Positions 16,385 to 25,150 of a DNA stretch of 58,369 nucleotides are shown one piece after another; within the stretch, counting starts at the first letter, position 1; each line of letters opens with the position of its first letter. The notes under the pieces are model-generated. The model did no database searches and was not told where the DNA came from. It saw only the letters and a program-made list of their open reading frames with translations. The translations under genes and the position numbers were made by a program. Source of the stretch: JAJVID01 sp035275345 (lineage in GTDB: Bacteria; Acidobacteriota; Blastocatellia; RBC074); the NCBI GenBank assembly GCA_035275345.1, contig DATEMY010000309.1, positions 1 to 58,369 of the forward strand, written 5' to 3'.

Positions 16385-18076
16385 ATGAAGCTGGCCTTCG
16401 TCTCCTTGAGCCTGCTGTTATTGTCCGCCAATGTTCCGACAATTATGCCACGAGCACAGAACGATCAATTGAAATCACGAGCCGAACAGACCAATTACGA
16501 AGAGACCAGCCGGTACGAAGATGTCATACGATTTATCGGCGAATTGCAGAAGCGCACGGAAAAATTGCGCGTTGAATCTTTCGGCAAAACCGAAGAAGGG
16601 CGCGATCTGCCGCTGTTGATCTTCGCCGACCCGCCGGTCGCGCAGCCGCGAGAGGCGCGCGCTTCAGGCAAGCCCGTCATCTTCATTCAAGCCAATATTC
16701 ATGCGGGTGAAGTCGAAGGCAAGGAAGCGATGTTACATCTGGCCCGGCGCATTGCGACCGGCGATCTGCGGTCGCTCCTCAACAACCTTATCATCCTGAT
16801 CGCTCCGATCTACAACGCCGACGGCAACGAGAAGATCAGCCTGAATAACCGCACCGCGCAGAATGGTCCCATCGGCGGCGTCGGTACGCGTGAAAACGCG
16901 AAAGGTTTTGATCTCAACCGCGATTACATTAAGCTCGAAACTCCGGAAGCCAACGCGCTCATCGGATTGTTCAACCGTTGGGACCCGAGCTTGACAGTTG
17001 ATCTGCACACGACCAACGGCTCGTACCACGGCTATCACCTGACTTATGCGCCGACGCTCAATCCCAACGCTGACGCCCGGTTGATCGCCTTCGAACGGAA
17101 CAGAATGCTGCCCGCCATCACGCGTTCGATGCTCAAGACACACAAGTTCCGAATCTACTACTACGGCAATTTCGCGACGAAAGAACGAATGAACCGAGAG
17201 GTGAACTCCTTCGAAATGCAACGATCGGGGAGCGACGCTCAGCCGGCGGATAAACCCGAAACCAGAATCTGGCGCACCTTCGATCACCGTCCGAGATTCG
17301 GCAACAACTATTGCGGTCTGCGAAACCGTCTGACGATTCTCTCGGAAGCCTACAGCTATCTCGATTTCAAAGGCCGCGTCGCGGTGACCGAAGCTTTCGT
17401 CGAAGAGATTTTCAAATACTCGGCTCTGCACGCGGACGAGATCGCGGCGTTGATCAAACGTGTTGACGATGACGCCGTTCGCGGACGCCTCGCGCAACAG
17501 GGCATGGCGTTTGAATTGAAGGCGCTGGATAAACCCGTTGACATCCTCGTCGGCGAAGTCGAGAAAGTCAAAAATCCTCGCTCTGGCAAAATGATGACGG
17601 CAATGCTCGAAAACAAGTTCACACCGACGCCCATGCCCGATTATGGACTTTTTGCCGCGACGAAGAGCGCCGCAGCTCCGCGCGCTTACCTCTTCCGCAA
17701 CGAGGACGGAATGAAGACCGTGATAGCCAAGCTCAGCGCGCACGGGATCGCCGTTGAAGAATTGACCGAGCCACTAACAGCCGAAGTCGAAAGCTTCGTG
17801 ATCGACGACGTAAGGAAGGCGGCGCGCGCGTTTCAAGGCCATGCCGAGGTCAAACTCAAAGGCCATGCGCAAAAAGAGACTGTCCAGTTCCCTTCCGGCT
17901 CGGTCCTTGTTCGAACTTCTCAACCTTCAGCGGCGCTGATCTTCTACCTGCTCGAAGCGGAGAGCGACGATGGATTTGTGAACTGGAATTTTCTCGACCC
18001 CTACCTCGAGAAAGGGAAGACCTATCCGATTTATAGACTGACCAGCGAGGTGAAAACTCCAAGCAGATTGAAATGA
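16385..18076 (+). CDS. Secreted M14 family zinc carboxypeptidase
   Basis: A 563-residue protein with a Sec signal peptide (about 1-25) and an M14 peptidase domain. Zinc ligands are seen as the HxxE motif in NIHAGEVEGKE (about residues 105-108) and the distal histidine in VDLHTTNGSYHG (about 206). A candidate catalytic glutamate is in ILSEAYSY (about 321). The C-terminal part is not recognisable and may be a substrate-binding domain. M14 enzymes remove C-terminal amino acids or cleave peptidoglycan peptides. It is followed within a few bases by a long perfect hairpin, then by the amidohydrolase gene on the same strand. Confidence 0.9.
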   Translation: MKLAFVSLSLLLLSANVPTIMPRAQNDQLKSRAEQTNYEETSRYEDVIRFIGELQKRTEKLRVESFGKTEEGRDLPLLIFADPPVAQPREARASGKPVIFIQANIHAGEVEGKEAMLHLARRIATGDLRSLLNNLIILIAPIYNADGNEKISLNNRTAQNGPIGGVGTRENAKGFDLNRDYIKLETPEANALIGLFNRWDPSLTVDLHTTNGSYHGYHLTYAPTLNPNADARLIAFERNRMLPAITRSMLKTHKFRIYYYGNFATKERMNREVNSFEMQRSGSDAQPADKPETRIWRTFDHRPRFGNNYCGLRNRLTILSEAYSYLDFKGRVAVTEAFVEEIFKYSALHADEIAALIKRVDDDAVRGRLAQQGMAFELKALDKPVDILVGEVEKVKNPRSGKMMTAMLENKFTPTPMPDYGLFAATKSAAAPRAYLFRNEDGMKTVIAKLSAHGIAVEELTEPLTAEVESFVIDDVRKAARAFQGHAEVKLKGHAQKETVQFPSGSVLVRTSQPSAALIFYLLEAESDDGFVNWNFLDPYLEKGKTYPIYRLTSEVKTPSRLK

Positions 18077-18084
18077 AGAAGAGC

Positions 18085-18213
18085 GGACAGAAAAATGTGA
18101 GACAGAAAAATGAAGAAGAGCAGACAGAAAAATGTGAGACAGAAAAATGAAGAAGACCAGTCTCGTTCTTCATTTTTCTGTCTCACATTTTTCTGTCTGC
18201 CATTTTTCTGTCC
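18085..18213. repeat. Long perfect inverted repeat with an extra direct copy of one arm
   Basis: The arm at 18121-18154 is the exact reverse complement of 18166-18199 (34 bases, 11-base loop). A near-identical copy of the left arm precedes it at 18085-18117, and a further short match to it is at 18201-18213. The unit is built from alternating GACAGAAAAATG and GAGACAG segments. It fills the gap between the M14 peptidase and amidohydrolase genes and could act as a transcription-attenuating hairpin. Confidence 0.9.
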
Positions 18214-18253
18214 GGTGGCCGAAATGATGATCAAAGTCAGCGGATGAAATTTT

Positions 18254-19597
18254 ATGGCCGGCAGATTGCTAATCAGAGACGCAACGATCATTACGCTCGA
18301 CGGGGCCAATCGCATCTTCGAAGGAAGCGTGGCGATAGATCAAGGATGCATCGCGGCGATTGAGCCTTCAGGCGCCGCTGGTTTTAATACCGTATTTGAC
18401 GATGTGATTGACGGCCGCGGATGCGCGCTCCTGCCCGGCTTCGTTCAAACTCACATCCATCTCTGCCAGACATTGTTTCGCGGGGCGGCTGACGACCTGG
18501 AGTTGATTGATTGGCTGAAACAGCGCGTCTGGCCGATGGAGGCCGCGCATACGCCCGAATCGCTCTACGCTTCGGCGCGGCTGGGCATCGCGGAGTTGAT
18601 CAAAGGAGGAACCACCTGCGCGCTAACCATGGAAACAGTCAATCACACCGAGTCCGTCTTCCGCGCGGTCGAGGAGTCGGGTTTTCGAGCTACGGTCGGA
18701 AAATGCATGATGGATCAGGGCAACGGCGTTCCCGAAGCCTTGAATGAAGAGACTGAAGATTCGATTTCCAGGTCGCTCGAACTGCTGGAGCGTTGGAATG
18801 GCCGGGCCGACGGCCGCATCCGTTACTGCTTCGCTCCAAGGTTCGCGGTCAGTTGCACGAGAGAATTGCTCGAACGAGTCGCGAGTCTTTCGCGCGAGCT
18901 CGGCGTAATAGTTCACACGCACGCTTCGGAGAATCGCGACGAGATCGCGATGGTCGAAGGCGCGACGGGGAAGCGCAATATCGAATATCTGCGCGACGTC
19001 GGATTGACCGCGCCCCATGTCGTTCTGGCGCATTGCGTACACCTCGATGACACTGAGATAGAGATTTTGCGATCCACCGGCGCGCACGTGGCGCACTGCC
19101 CTTCATCGAACCTGAAACTCGCTTCAGGAATCGCTCGTGTAGCGGAGATGCTTGATCGCGGCGTTTCTGTCTCGCTTGGCGCAGATGGCGCTCCGTGCAA
19201 TAACCGCCTCGATATGTTCACCGAGATGCGTACGGCGGCGCTGTTGCAGAAAGTCCTCCACGGTTCGCGCGCGTTGCCAGCCGAGACCGCGTTGCGAATG
19301 GCGACGATTAATGGCGCGCAAGCGTTGGGACTTGATGATCAGATCGGCAGCGTCGAAGTCGGCAAACGCGCTGATCTTCAGCTGATCAATCTCAATCGAT
19401 TGCATACTACGCCTCAGCCTGACCCGGTTTCGACCATTGTTTACGCTGCGGAAGCGAGCGATGTCCAGGCGGTGATCATTGATGGACGGGCTGTAATGCG
19501 GGAGAGGCGACTGCTCACATTCAATGAAGAGGAAGTGATCACGAACGCGCGCGAACAAGCGCAAGCCTGCTGGAATTCTTGTGAGAATATCGCCTGA
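18254..19597 (+). CDS. Amidohydrolase, 5'-deoxyadenosine / S-adenosylhomocysteine deaminase-like
   Basis: A 447-residue metal-dependent hydrolase of the TRZ/ATZ group. Metal-binding and catalytic motifs are in place: HIH in FVQTHIHLCQTLFRG (about 66-68), HTHASEN (about 221), LAHCVHL (about 258) and SLGADGAPCNN (about 309). Family members deaminate 5'-deoxyadenosine, 5'-methylthioadenosine, S-adenosylhomocysteine or guanine. The IHLCQTLFRGAADDLELIDW segment resembles 5'-deoxyadenosine deaminases, often annotated as N-ethylammeline chlorohydrolase. The neighbouring molybdoenzyme would fit hydroxylation of the resulting purine. ATG 18254 begins about 40 bases after the hairpin element; no strong ribosome-binding site is seen. 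Confidence 0.85.
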   Translation: MAGRLLIRDATIITLDGANRIFEGSVAIDQGCIAAIEPSGAAGFNTVFDDVIDGRGCALLPGFVQTHIHLCQTLFRGAADDLELIDWLKQRVWPMEAAHTPESLYASARLGIAELIKGGTTCALTMETVNHTESVFRAVEESGFRATVGKCMMDQGNGVPEALNEETEDSISRSLELLERWNGRADGRIRYCFAPRFAVSCTRELLERVASLSRELGVIVHTHASENRDEIAMVEGATGKRNIEYLRDVGLTAPHVVLAHCVHLDDTEIEILRSTGAHVAHCPSSNLKLASGIARVAEMLDRGVSVSLGADGAPCNNRLDMFTEMRTAALLQKVLHGSRALPAETALRMATINGAQALGLDDQIGSVEVGKRADLQLINLNRLHTTPQPDPVSTIVYAAEASDVQAVIIDGRAVMRERRLLTFNEEEVITNAREQAQACWNSCENIA

Positions 19598-19661
19598 CAT
19601 TCATCTTGGCTATTGCCGAAGTATAGGCGCGGATCGTCTATAGTACCTGCGGAGTTTTGAT

Positions 19662-21935
19662 ATGGTGGTAGGGCAGAACGTTTTACGGAAAGAAGGATAC
19701 GAAAAGCTGACCGGCTCGGCGCGGTATATTGACGACATCGCGCTCGAAGGCATGCTTTTCGGCAAGACCGTTCGCAGCGCGATCCCTCGTGGCCGCATCA
19801 AGACGATCACCTTCGATCCCGACTATGATTGGTCGCGCGTGGTGATCGCCGATTACCGCGACATTCCCGGAGACAACTACGTCGCGCTGATCGAAAACGA
19901 CCAGCCGCTTCTCGCTGAGACAGAGATCCGCCATTGCGATGAGCCGATCCTGCTGATCGCCGCCGAGAGCAAACACGAAGCGGAGATCGCCGCGCGGCGC
20001 GTCATCATTGAATATGAAGAATCGCCGCCGTTGCTGACGATGGAACAGGCGTTGAACCGCGACGAGATCATCTACGGCTCGGACAATGTCTTCAAAAGTT
20101 TTCTGATCGCTCGCGGAGATGTCGACGAAGGATTCAAACAAGCTGATCGCATCATCGCCGGCGAATATCGTGTGCCGCATCAAGAGCAGCTCTATATCGA
20201 AACGCAGGGAATGATCGCGATTCCGGCGAAAGGCTCGATGACGATAATGGGTTCGATGCAATGCCCATACTACGTCCACAAAGCAATCAAACAACTCTTC
20301 AATCTGGACGACGAACAGGCGATTGTGATTCAGACGACGACCGGCGGCGGTTTCGGTGGCAAGGAAGAATATCCTTCAATGATCGCGGCGCACGCGGCCT
20401 TGCTGGCGCATAAGGCGCAACGTCCGGTCAAAATGATCTACGACCGTTCGGAGGACATCGCCGCGACGCCGAAACGGCATCCGGGGATCATTCGCCATCG
20501 CACTGGAGTGATGAACGACGGCCGCCTCTTAGCGAGCGAGATTGAGATATTGTTCGACGGCGGAGCCTATGCCACACTTTCCTCCGTAGTGCTCTCTCGC
20601 GGGGCGATTCATGCGCAAGGTCCGTACAAGTGCGACAACGTCCGCATCACCGCTCGCGCTGTCGCGACCAATACCCCGCCAAACGGGGCGTTCCGCGGGT
20701 TCGGCGCGCCACAAGTCACCTTCGCTTACGAAATGCAGATGGAAAAGCTTGCGGCGGAACTCGGCATTGATCCGCTAGAATTGCGCCGCATCAATATGCT
20801 GCGTGAGGGTGATATTACTGCGACCGGGCAGAGACTGACCTGGAGCGTAGGCTCGGAAGATGTGCTGAACGCCGCCGTCGAACGTTCCGGTTTTATCGAA
20901 AAGAGACGAGAAATAACGCAAAACAACCACGGATCGAAGCGCCGGGGTATTGGTCTTTCATTCTTCTTCCACGGCGCGGGCTTCACCGGCAGCGGCGAAG
21001 CGAAGATGAAAGCCCAGGCCGGAGTAGAGATCACGCCGGAAGGACGCGCGCGCATCCTCTCCGGCTCGACGGAAATAGGACAAGGAACTCGCACGATCTT
21101 TTGTCAGATCGTAGCCGATGAATTGGGCATAGGTTACGACGATGTAGAGATCGAAGAGCCGGACACCTCGCGCGTGCCCGACAGCGGCCCGACAGTGGCC
21201 TCTCGAACTTGCATGGTTGTCGGTCGAGTCATCCAGCTTGCGGCCCGTGAAGCGAAAGAGAAGCTGCTTCAATTTGTGGCCGAACGTTTCGGCGAGTCCG
21301 ATGTGAAATTGATTGAAGGCTGGTTCACATCAGACGTAAAGCGGCTTGCGAGCTTCGACGAGACCGCCAGCGAGTACGTCAAATTGCGCGGGGAATTGCG
21401 AGCTTACGCGCGTTATGCCAGTCCGCCCGGAATCGAATGGGACGATGATTCTTATACAGGCGACGCCTATCCGGTATTTTCTTACGGCGCCGAGGTCGCT
21501 GAGGTCGAAGTCGACCTGGACACTTACGAAGTGACGGCGACCAAGATCACGACCGCCCAGGACATCGGCCGCGCGATTCATCCAATTCTGGCAGCTGGGC
21601 AGATCGAAGGCGGCACTTTGCAAGCCGTCGGCTACGGTTTGTTCGAAGAACTGGTGTGGAAGAGCGGTCGGGTTGTGAACAACCGCCTGACCAATTACAT
21701 CATACCGACTTCGCTCGACGCGCCTGACATGGATACGATCATAGTTGAGAAGGAATATCCGCATGGCCCATTCGGGGCGAAAGGCGTGGGCGAATTGCCT
21801 ATGGATGGGGCTGCTCCCGCGATTGCGGCTGCGATCTTCAATGCCACAGGCGCGCTCGTAACAGAAATCCCGGTCACGCCCGAACGTTTGCTGGAGGCGC
21901 TGGAAAATATGTCTGCGATTCAATCGCGTCCGTGA
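19662..21935 (+). CDS. Xanthine dehydrogenase family protein, molybdopterin-binding subunit
   Basis: The catalytic subunit of a xanthine dehydrogenase-type molybdenum hydroxylase, 757 residues. Visible motifs are TTGGGFGGKEEYP near 225-237 (cofactor binding), GAFRGFGAPQ near 343-352, GSTEIGQGTRTIF near 468-480 and GAKGVGELPMDGA near 706-718, which contains the expected catalytic glutamate. It should contain molybdopterin cytosine dinucleotide. It lies 65 bases after the amidohydrolase; the FeS and FAD subunits follow, so the whole enzyme is encoded here. The substrate could be xanthine or another N-heterocycle or aldehyde; the sequence alone does not decide. Confidence 0.92.
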   Translation: MVVGQNVLRKEGYEKLTGSARYIDDIALEGMLFGKTVRSAIPRGRIKTITFDPDYDWSRVVIADYRDIPGDNYVALIENDQPLLAETEIRHCDEPILLIAAESKHEAEIAARRVIIEYEESPPLLTMEQALNRDEIIYGSDNVFKSFLIARGDVDEGFKQADRIIAGEYRVPHQEQLYIETQGMIAIPAKGSMTIMGSMQCPYYVHKAIKQLFNLDDEQAIVIQTTTGGGFGGKEEYPSMIAAHAALLAHKAQRPVKMIYDRSEDIAATPKRHPGIIRHRTGVMNDGRLLASEIEILFDGGAYATLSSVVLSRGAIHAQGPYKCDNVRITARAVATNTPPNGAFRGFGAPQVTFAYEMQMEKLAAELGIDPLELRRINMLREGDITATGQRLTWSVGSEDVLNAAVERSGFIEKRREITQNNHGSKRRGIGLSFFFHGAGFTGSGEAKMKAQAGVEITPEGRARILSGSTEIGQGTRTIFCQIVADELGIGYDDVEIEEPDTSRVPDSGPTVASRTCMVVGRVIQLAAREAKEKLLQFVAERFGESDVKLIEGWFTSDVKRLASFDETASEYVKLRGELRAYARYASPPGIEWDDDSYTGDAYPVFSYGAEVAEVEVDLDTYEVTATKITTAQDIGRAIHPILAAGQIEGGTLQAVGYGLFEELVWKSGRVVNNRLTNYIIPTSLDAPDMDTIIVEKEYPHGPFGAKGVGELPMDGAAPAIAAAIFNATGALVTEIPVTPERLLEALENMSAIQSRP

Positions 21936-22162
21936 AAATCCGCGGTTCCTGCTGTTCCCATGTCGTTCGCTAGTGGATTTGAGTTCTTGCACGGCGCTAG
22001 AGGCGATAACCAACTTGGCCTTTATCGACAGGTGAACACTCATCGGCATCATATGCCAGAAGTATTTTATGTGAGACGAGTGTTTCACATGCGAAAGGGG
22101 TGGCGCATTCCTCTCCACCCAAAACGAAGCGTTTGTGGGTAGAGTATCCTGCGCAAAGAAAG

Positions 22163-22624
22163 ATGAAGATAATTTTTCAAGTCAATGGCCTCGAACGCGA
22201 GATTGATTCGGCGCCGATGAAGCGGCTGCTCGATGTTTTGCGTGAAGACCTGCGTTTGACCGGTACGAAAGAAGGCTGCGGCGAGGGCGAATGCGGGGCA
22301 TGCTCGGTGATCGTTGATGGCGAAGTCATCAATTCATGCCTTGCGCCGATTTGCCAGATGCAGGGAGCCAGTGTGCTTACTGCCGAAGGGCTATCGCGCG
22401 ACGGCCGGCTCGACCCATTGCAGCAGGCGTTCCTGGAATGCGGCGCGGCGCAATGCGGAATCTGCACACCGGGCATGCTTGTCTCCGCTCGTTCTCTGCT
22501 CGACGCCAACCCTCATCCAACGCGTGACGAAATCAAAGAAGCGATCGCCGGTAATTTGTGCCGTTGTACCGGTTATATCAAGATCATTGACGCAATTGAG
22601 CTGGCCGCTGACGCGCGGCGTTGA
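22163..22624 (+). CDS. Xanthine dehydrogenase family protein, [2Fe-2S] subunit
   Basis: A 153-residue electron-transfer subunit with two [2Fe-2S] clusters. The plant-ferredoxin-type cluster is bound by GCGEGECGACSVIVDG plus the Cys of INSCLAP (about 40-65), and the second by QCGICTPGM and CRCTGY (about 100-140). I chose ATG 22163 because the sequence begins at the conserved beta strand KIIFQVNG; an in-frame start at 22100 adds an unrelated 21 residues. It is separated from the molybdenum subunit by about 227 bases, unusually long for subunits of one enzyme, and from the FAD subunit by about 50. Confidence 0.92.
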   Translation: MKIIFQVNGLEREIDSAPMKRLLDVLREDLRLTGTKEGCGEGECGACSVIVDGEVINSCLAPICQMQGASVLTAEGLSRDGRLDPLQQAFLECGAAQCGICTPGMLVSARSLLDANPHPTRDEIKEAIAGNLCRCTGYIKIIDAIELAADARR

Positions 22625-22675
22625 TGCTCGTTGTTATAAAGTATTTTCTCAAGAATTGTCAGGAGTCCGAATCCT

Positions 22676-23527
22676 ATGGCTCAAGAACCTGCCGTCGTGG
22701 CGCCAACCAGACTGGCTGAAGCATATGAACTGCTCGCCCGGCGTGGCTATGGAGCGACAATCATCGCCGGCGGCACGGATCTGATGGTTGCGCTTAATGC
22801 GAGAACTCTCGAAGCCCGTGAGTTCATTGACATCTGGCGTTTGAATGAACTGCGCGGCCTCAGTGATGAAGGCGAAACGATCCGAATCGGCGCTCTAACC
22901 ACCTATACGCAACTGATCAAATCTCCGCTGATTCAACAGAGCCTCCCGTCCCTCGTCGAATCGTCACGGACCATAGGCGCGATTCAGATTCAAAACCGCG
23001 GCACCATCGGTGGCAACATCGTCAATGCCTCGCCCGCCGGCGACAGCCTGCCCGTGCTGGCGGCTTTCGATGCGGAGGTCGAGATTGGAAGCATTCGAGG
23101 CGTTCGGAGAATCGATTTCAATCGCTTCTACACGGGCTATCGCAAAACAGTGATGGAGCCTGATGAGATCCTGATCGCAGTAAGATTGCGGAAATTGAAA
23201 CCGAATGAGCGAGCTTTCTTTCTAAAAGTAGGCGCGCGCCGCGCTCAAGCCATCTCGAAAATTGTCATGGCTGTCAATGTCAGGACAATAGGCGAAGTGA
23301 TCGACTCCATCAACATAGCTTTGGGGAGCGTCGCTCCGACAGTGATCCGAGCTGTCGAGACCGAGGCCTTGCTGACAAACGAAACTCTAGACGCAACGAT
23401 TATTGAGCGAGCCAGAAGAATGATCTCCCGGGAAATCGCGCCGATCACTGACGTGCGCTCCACGGAACACTATCGCCGTACAGTTACAGGGAATGCGCTT
23501 GCAAAAATTCTCCGGCGATTGATGTGA
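22676..23527 (+). CDS. Xanthine dehydrogenase family protein, FAD-binding subunit
   Basis: A 283-residue flavoprotein subunit with the CoxM/XdhB-type FAD-binding domain: IIAGGTDLMVALN near 34-46 and the TIGGNIVNASPAGDSLPVL segment near 119-137 hold the FAD. The C-terminal CO dehydrogenase flavoprotein domain follows. It passes electrons from the FeS clusters to NAD or another acceptor. The gene order Mo, FeS, FAD is complete. No XdhC-type maturation factor is adjacent, although a MocA-like cytidylyltransferase, needed to make the cytosine-dinucleotide cofactor, is at 41.7 kb. Confidence 0.92.
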   Translation: MAQEPAVVAPTRLAEAYELLARRGYGATIIAGGTDLMVALNARTLEAREFIDIWRLNELRGLSDEGETIRIGALTTYTQLIKSPLIQQSLPSLVESSRTIGAIQIQNRGTIGGNIVNASPAGDSLPVLAAFDAEVEIGSIRGVRRIDFNRFYTGYRKTVMEPDEILIAVRLRKLKPNERAFFLKVGARRAQAISKIVMAVNVRTIGEVIDSINIALGSVAPTVIRAVETEALLTNETLDATIIERARRMISREIAPITDVRSTEHYRRTVTGNALAKILRRLM

Positions 23528-23705
23528 ATGAAAGCTGTAGAGGTAAGAGGGAGGAGCTGGTTTTACTCAAATCTGCGAGACCGCGTCGAAAGCTGATGGG
23601 AGATAAGCCACAATTGCCAGGTGGGTAATACATTCACAACTAATGGCCAAGATTTCGGGGGACCCTCTCCCAGCAGCAACGAACGCAAATGAAAAGATTC
23701 AACTA

Positions 23706-24164
23706 TTAGATCGCATCCGCCATCTTCAGATTGTGGCTATCTGTCAAAGACTTCTGGTCCATCTTGGAGTAATCCTTCGTCATATTGCTCTTGTTATCGA
23801 GCATGTGGCACTTCCCATCGAAAACAGCGCCGTGTTCAATTATTAAAGCCGGGGTGTAGATATCACCGTAGACTCGCCCGGTAGAATGAATCTTCACGCT
23901 GTTTTTCGCGGTTATTGTGCCTTCCACGATTCCGCTGACTTCAACAATTCCGGCTTGGACTGTAGCTTTGACACGACCTCTCTCCATAATGAGCAAGCTG
24001 CCCGAATCCGAAACGATTGTCCCGGATATGTTCGCGTCAACTCGCATAATCTCTGAAAATCTGATTTCGCCAGTTATTTCAGTGCCTTCGCCCAAGAAAC
24101 TGCGGAGATCTGTAGGCGCTTCAACGCTGCTGACATAAGACGGTTTGTTGTTGCCGAACTTCAT
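23706..24164 (-). CDS. Bactofilin
   Basis: Bactofilins are small cytoskeletal proteins that polymerise without nucleotides and act in cell shape, peptidoglycan synthesis or chromosome positioning. The 152-residue product has the central beta-helix domain of repeated short strands (for example TEITGEIRFSEIMRVDANIS, SGIVEGTITAKNSVKIH, GRVYGDIYTPALIIEHGA) flanked by disordered tails. ATG 24164 is preceded by GGAGGAGG. It is the last gene of the leftward parA-parB group, about 120 bases after parB. This is notable because in Myxococcus bactofilins scaffold the ParABS system, so a role in segregation is a fair inference. Confidence 0.92.
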   Translation of the reverse strand: MKFGNNKPSYVSSVEAPTDLRSFLGEGTEITGEIRFSEIMRVDANISGTIVSDSGSLLIMERGRVKATVQAGIVEVSGIVEGTITAKNSVKIHSTGRVYGDIYTPALIIEHGAVFDGKCHMLDNKSNMTKDYSKMDQKSLTDSHNLKMADAI

Positions 24165-24283
24165 AAATAAGCCTCCTCCATTGGTGAGTATGGAAATATT
24201 GTTGACGAAATATGTGTAATAAGGGCTATCTGCTAGTAGCGGTGGTAATCAAAAAGTTCAGATAGTATTTTGAGGGAGAAGGA

Positions 24284-25150
24284 TTACGGATCCGATTTCC
24301 GCATGATGATTGAATAGATTCTGTCTAGTTCACTGGCCGAACCGAAATCAATCTCAATCCTGCCTCCGTTTTGACCTAGATGAATTCGCACCTGAGTTCC
24401 GAGAAACCTCTTCATCTTCAACTCGGCGGCGCGGATGTTAGCATCATTGTTTGATGGTGTCGAGCTTTCCTTAGGCGATGTTGTAGATGGCGCTCTTTTT
24501 AAGGATTGCACCGCTTGCTCAGCTTGCCGGACTGACAGCTTCTTTTCAACCACCTGGTTAGCTAATTTCCTGATCTGATCTTTGGTATCCAATCCCAGCA
24601 AGGCGCGCGCATGTCCCATGGAGATCAGTTCGTCTTCCAACATTCTCTGAACGTCTTCAGGCAGCTTCAGGAGCCTGAGGTAATTGGCGATCGATGATCT
24701 GTCTTTCCCTACCTGTTGAGCTACCTCGTCCTGGGTCAAACCTAAATTGTGTATGAGTCGCTGGTACGCCGAGGCTTCTTCAATCGGGTTGAGTTCCTCC
24801 CTTTGGATGTTTTCGATCAGCGCCAGTTCAAGCAGTTTCGAATCAGGGATGCTGCGGATGACGGCGTTTATTCTGTGCAGGCCTGCGCGTTGGGCGGCGC
24901 GCCATCGCCGTTCACCAGCCACGATTTGATACCGTCCGCTCGTGACTCGCCGCAGCAAGAGTGGCTGAACCAGGCCGTTGGTTCTGATGGATTGAGCAAG
25001 TTCATTGAGCTTATCTTCGTTGAAACGCGCTCTTGGCTGATCCGGATTGGGATCGATCAAATCAATGTCAATTTCCAGCAATTCTTCACCCTGCGCTGTT
25101 GAATCAGAGAGCAGGGCGCTCAGTCCTCTCCCTAACGCTCTTCTTGTCAT
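24284..25150 (-). CDS. parB: Chromosome partitioning protein ParB
   Basis: ParB binds parS sites, spreads as a CTP-dependent clamp and loads SMC. The 288-residue product begins with the typical RALGRGLSALL box (N-terminal ParA-interacting region), then has the CTPase motif GERRWRAAQRAG near residue 79-90 and ENIQREELNPIEEA near 114, the helix-turn-helix QDEVAQQVGKDRSSIANYLR near 139-158, and a C-terminal dimerisation domain. The start overlaps the end of parA by 47 bases, in a different frame. Two parS sites are within 1 kb upstream, in front of parA. Confidence 0.97.
   Translation of the reverse strand: MTRRALGRGLSALLSDSTAQGEELLEIDIDLIDPNPDQPRARFNEDKLNELAQSIRTNGLVQPLLLRRVTSGRYQIVAGERRWRAAQRAGLHRINAVIRSIPDSKLLELALIENIQREELNPIEEASAYQRLIHNLGLTQDEVAQQVGKDRSSIANYLRLLKLPEDVQRMLEDELISMGHARALLGLDTKDQIRKLANQVVEKKLSVRQAEQAVQSLKRAPSTTSPKESSTPSNNDANIRAAELKMKRFLGTQVRIHLGQNGGRIEIDFGSASELDRIYSIIMRKSDP

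Noticed and set aside
16733..17743. A 336-codon minus-strand frame opposite the M14 peptidase
   Set aside because: It overlaps a gene with intact zinc-binding motifs and shows no domain of its own.
23643..23846. A 67-codon plus-strand frame between the FAD subunit and bactofilin
   Set aside because: It runs into the bactofilin gene on the other strand and has no motif or ribosome-binding site.
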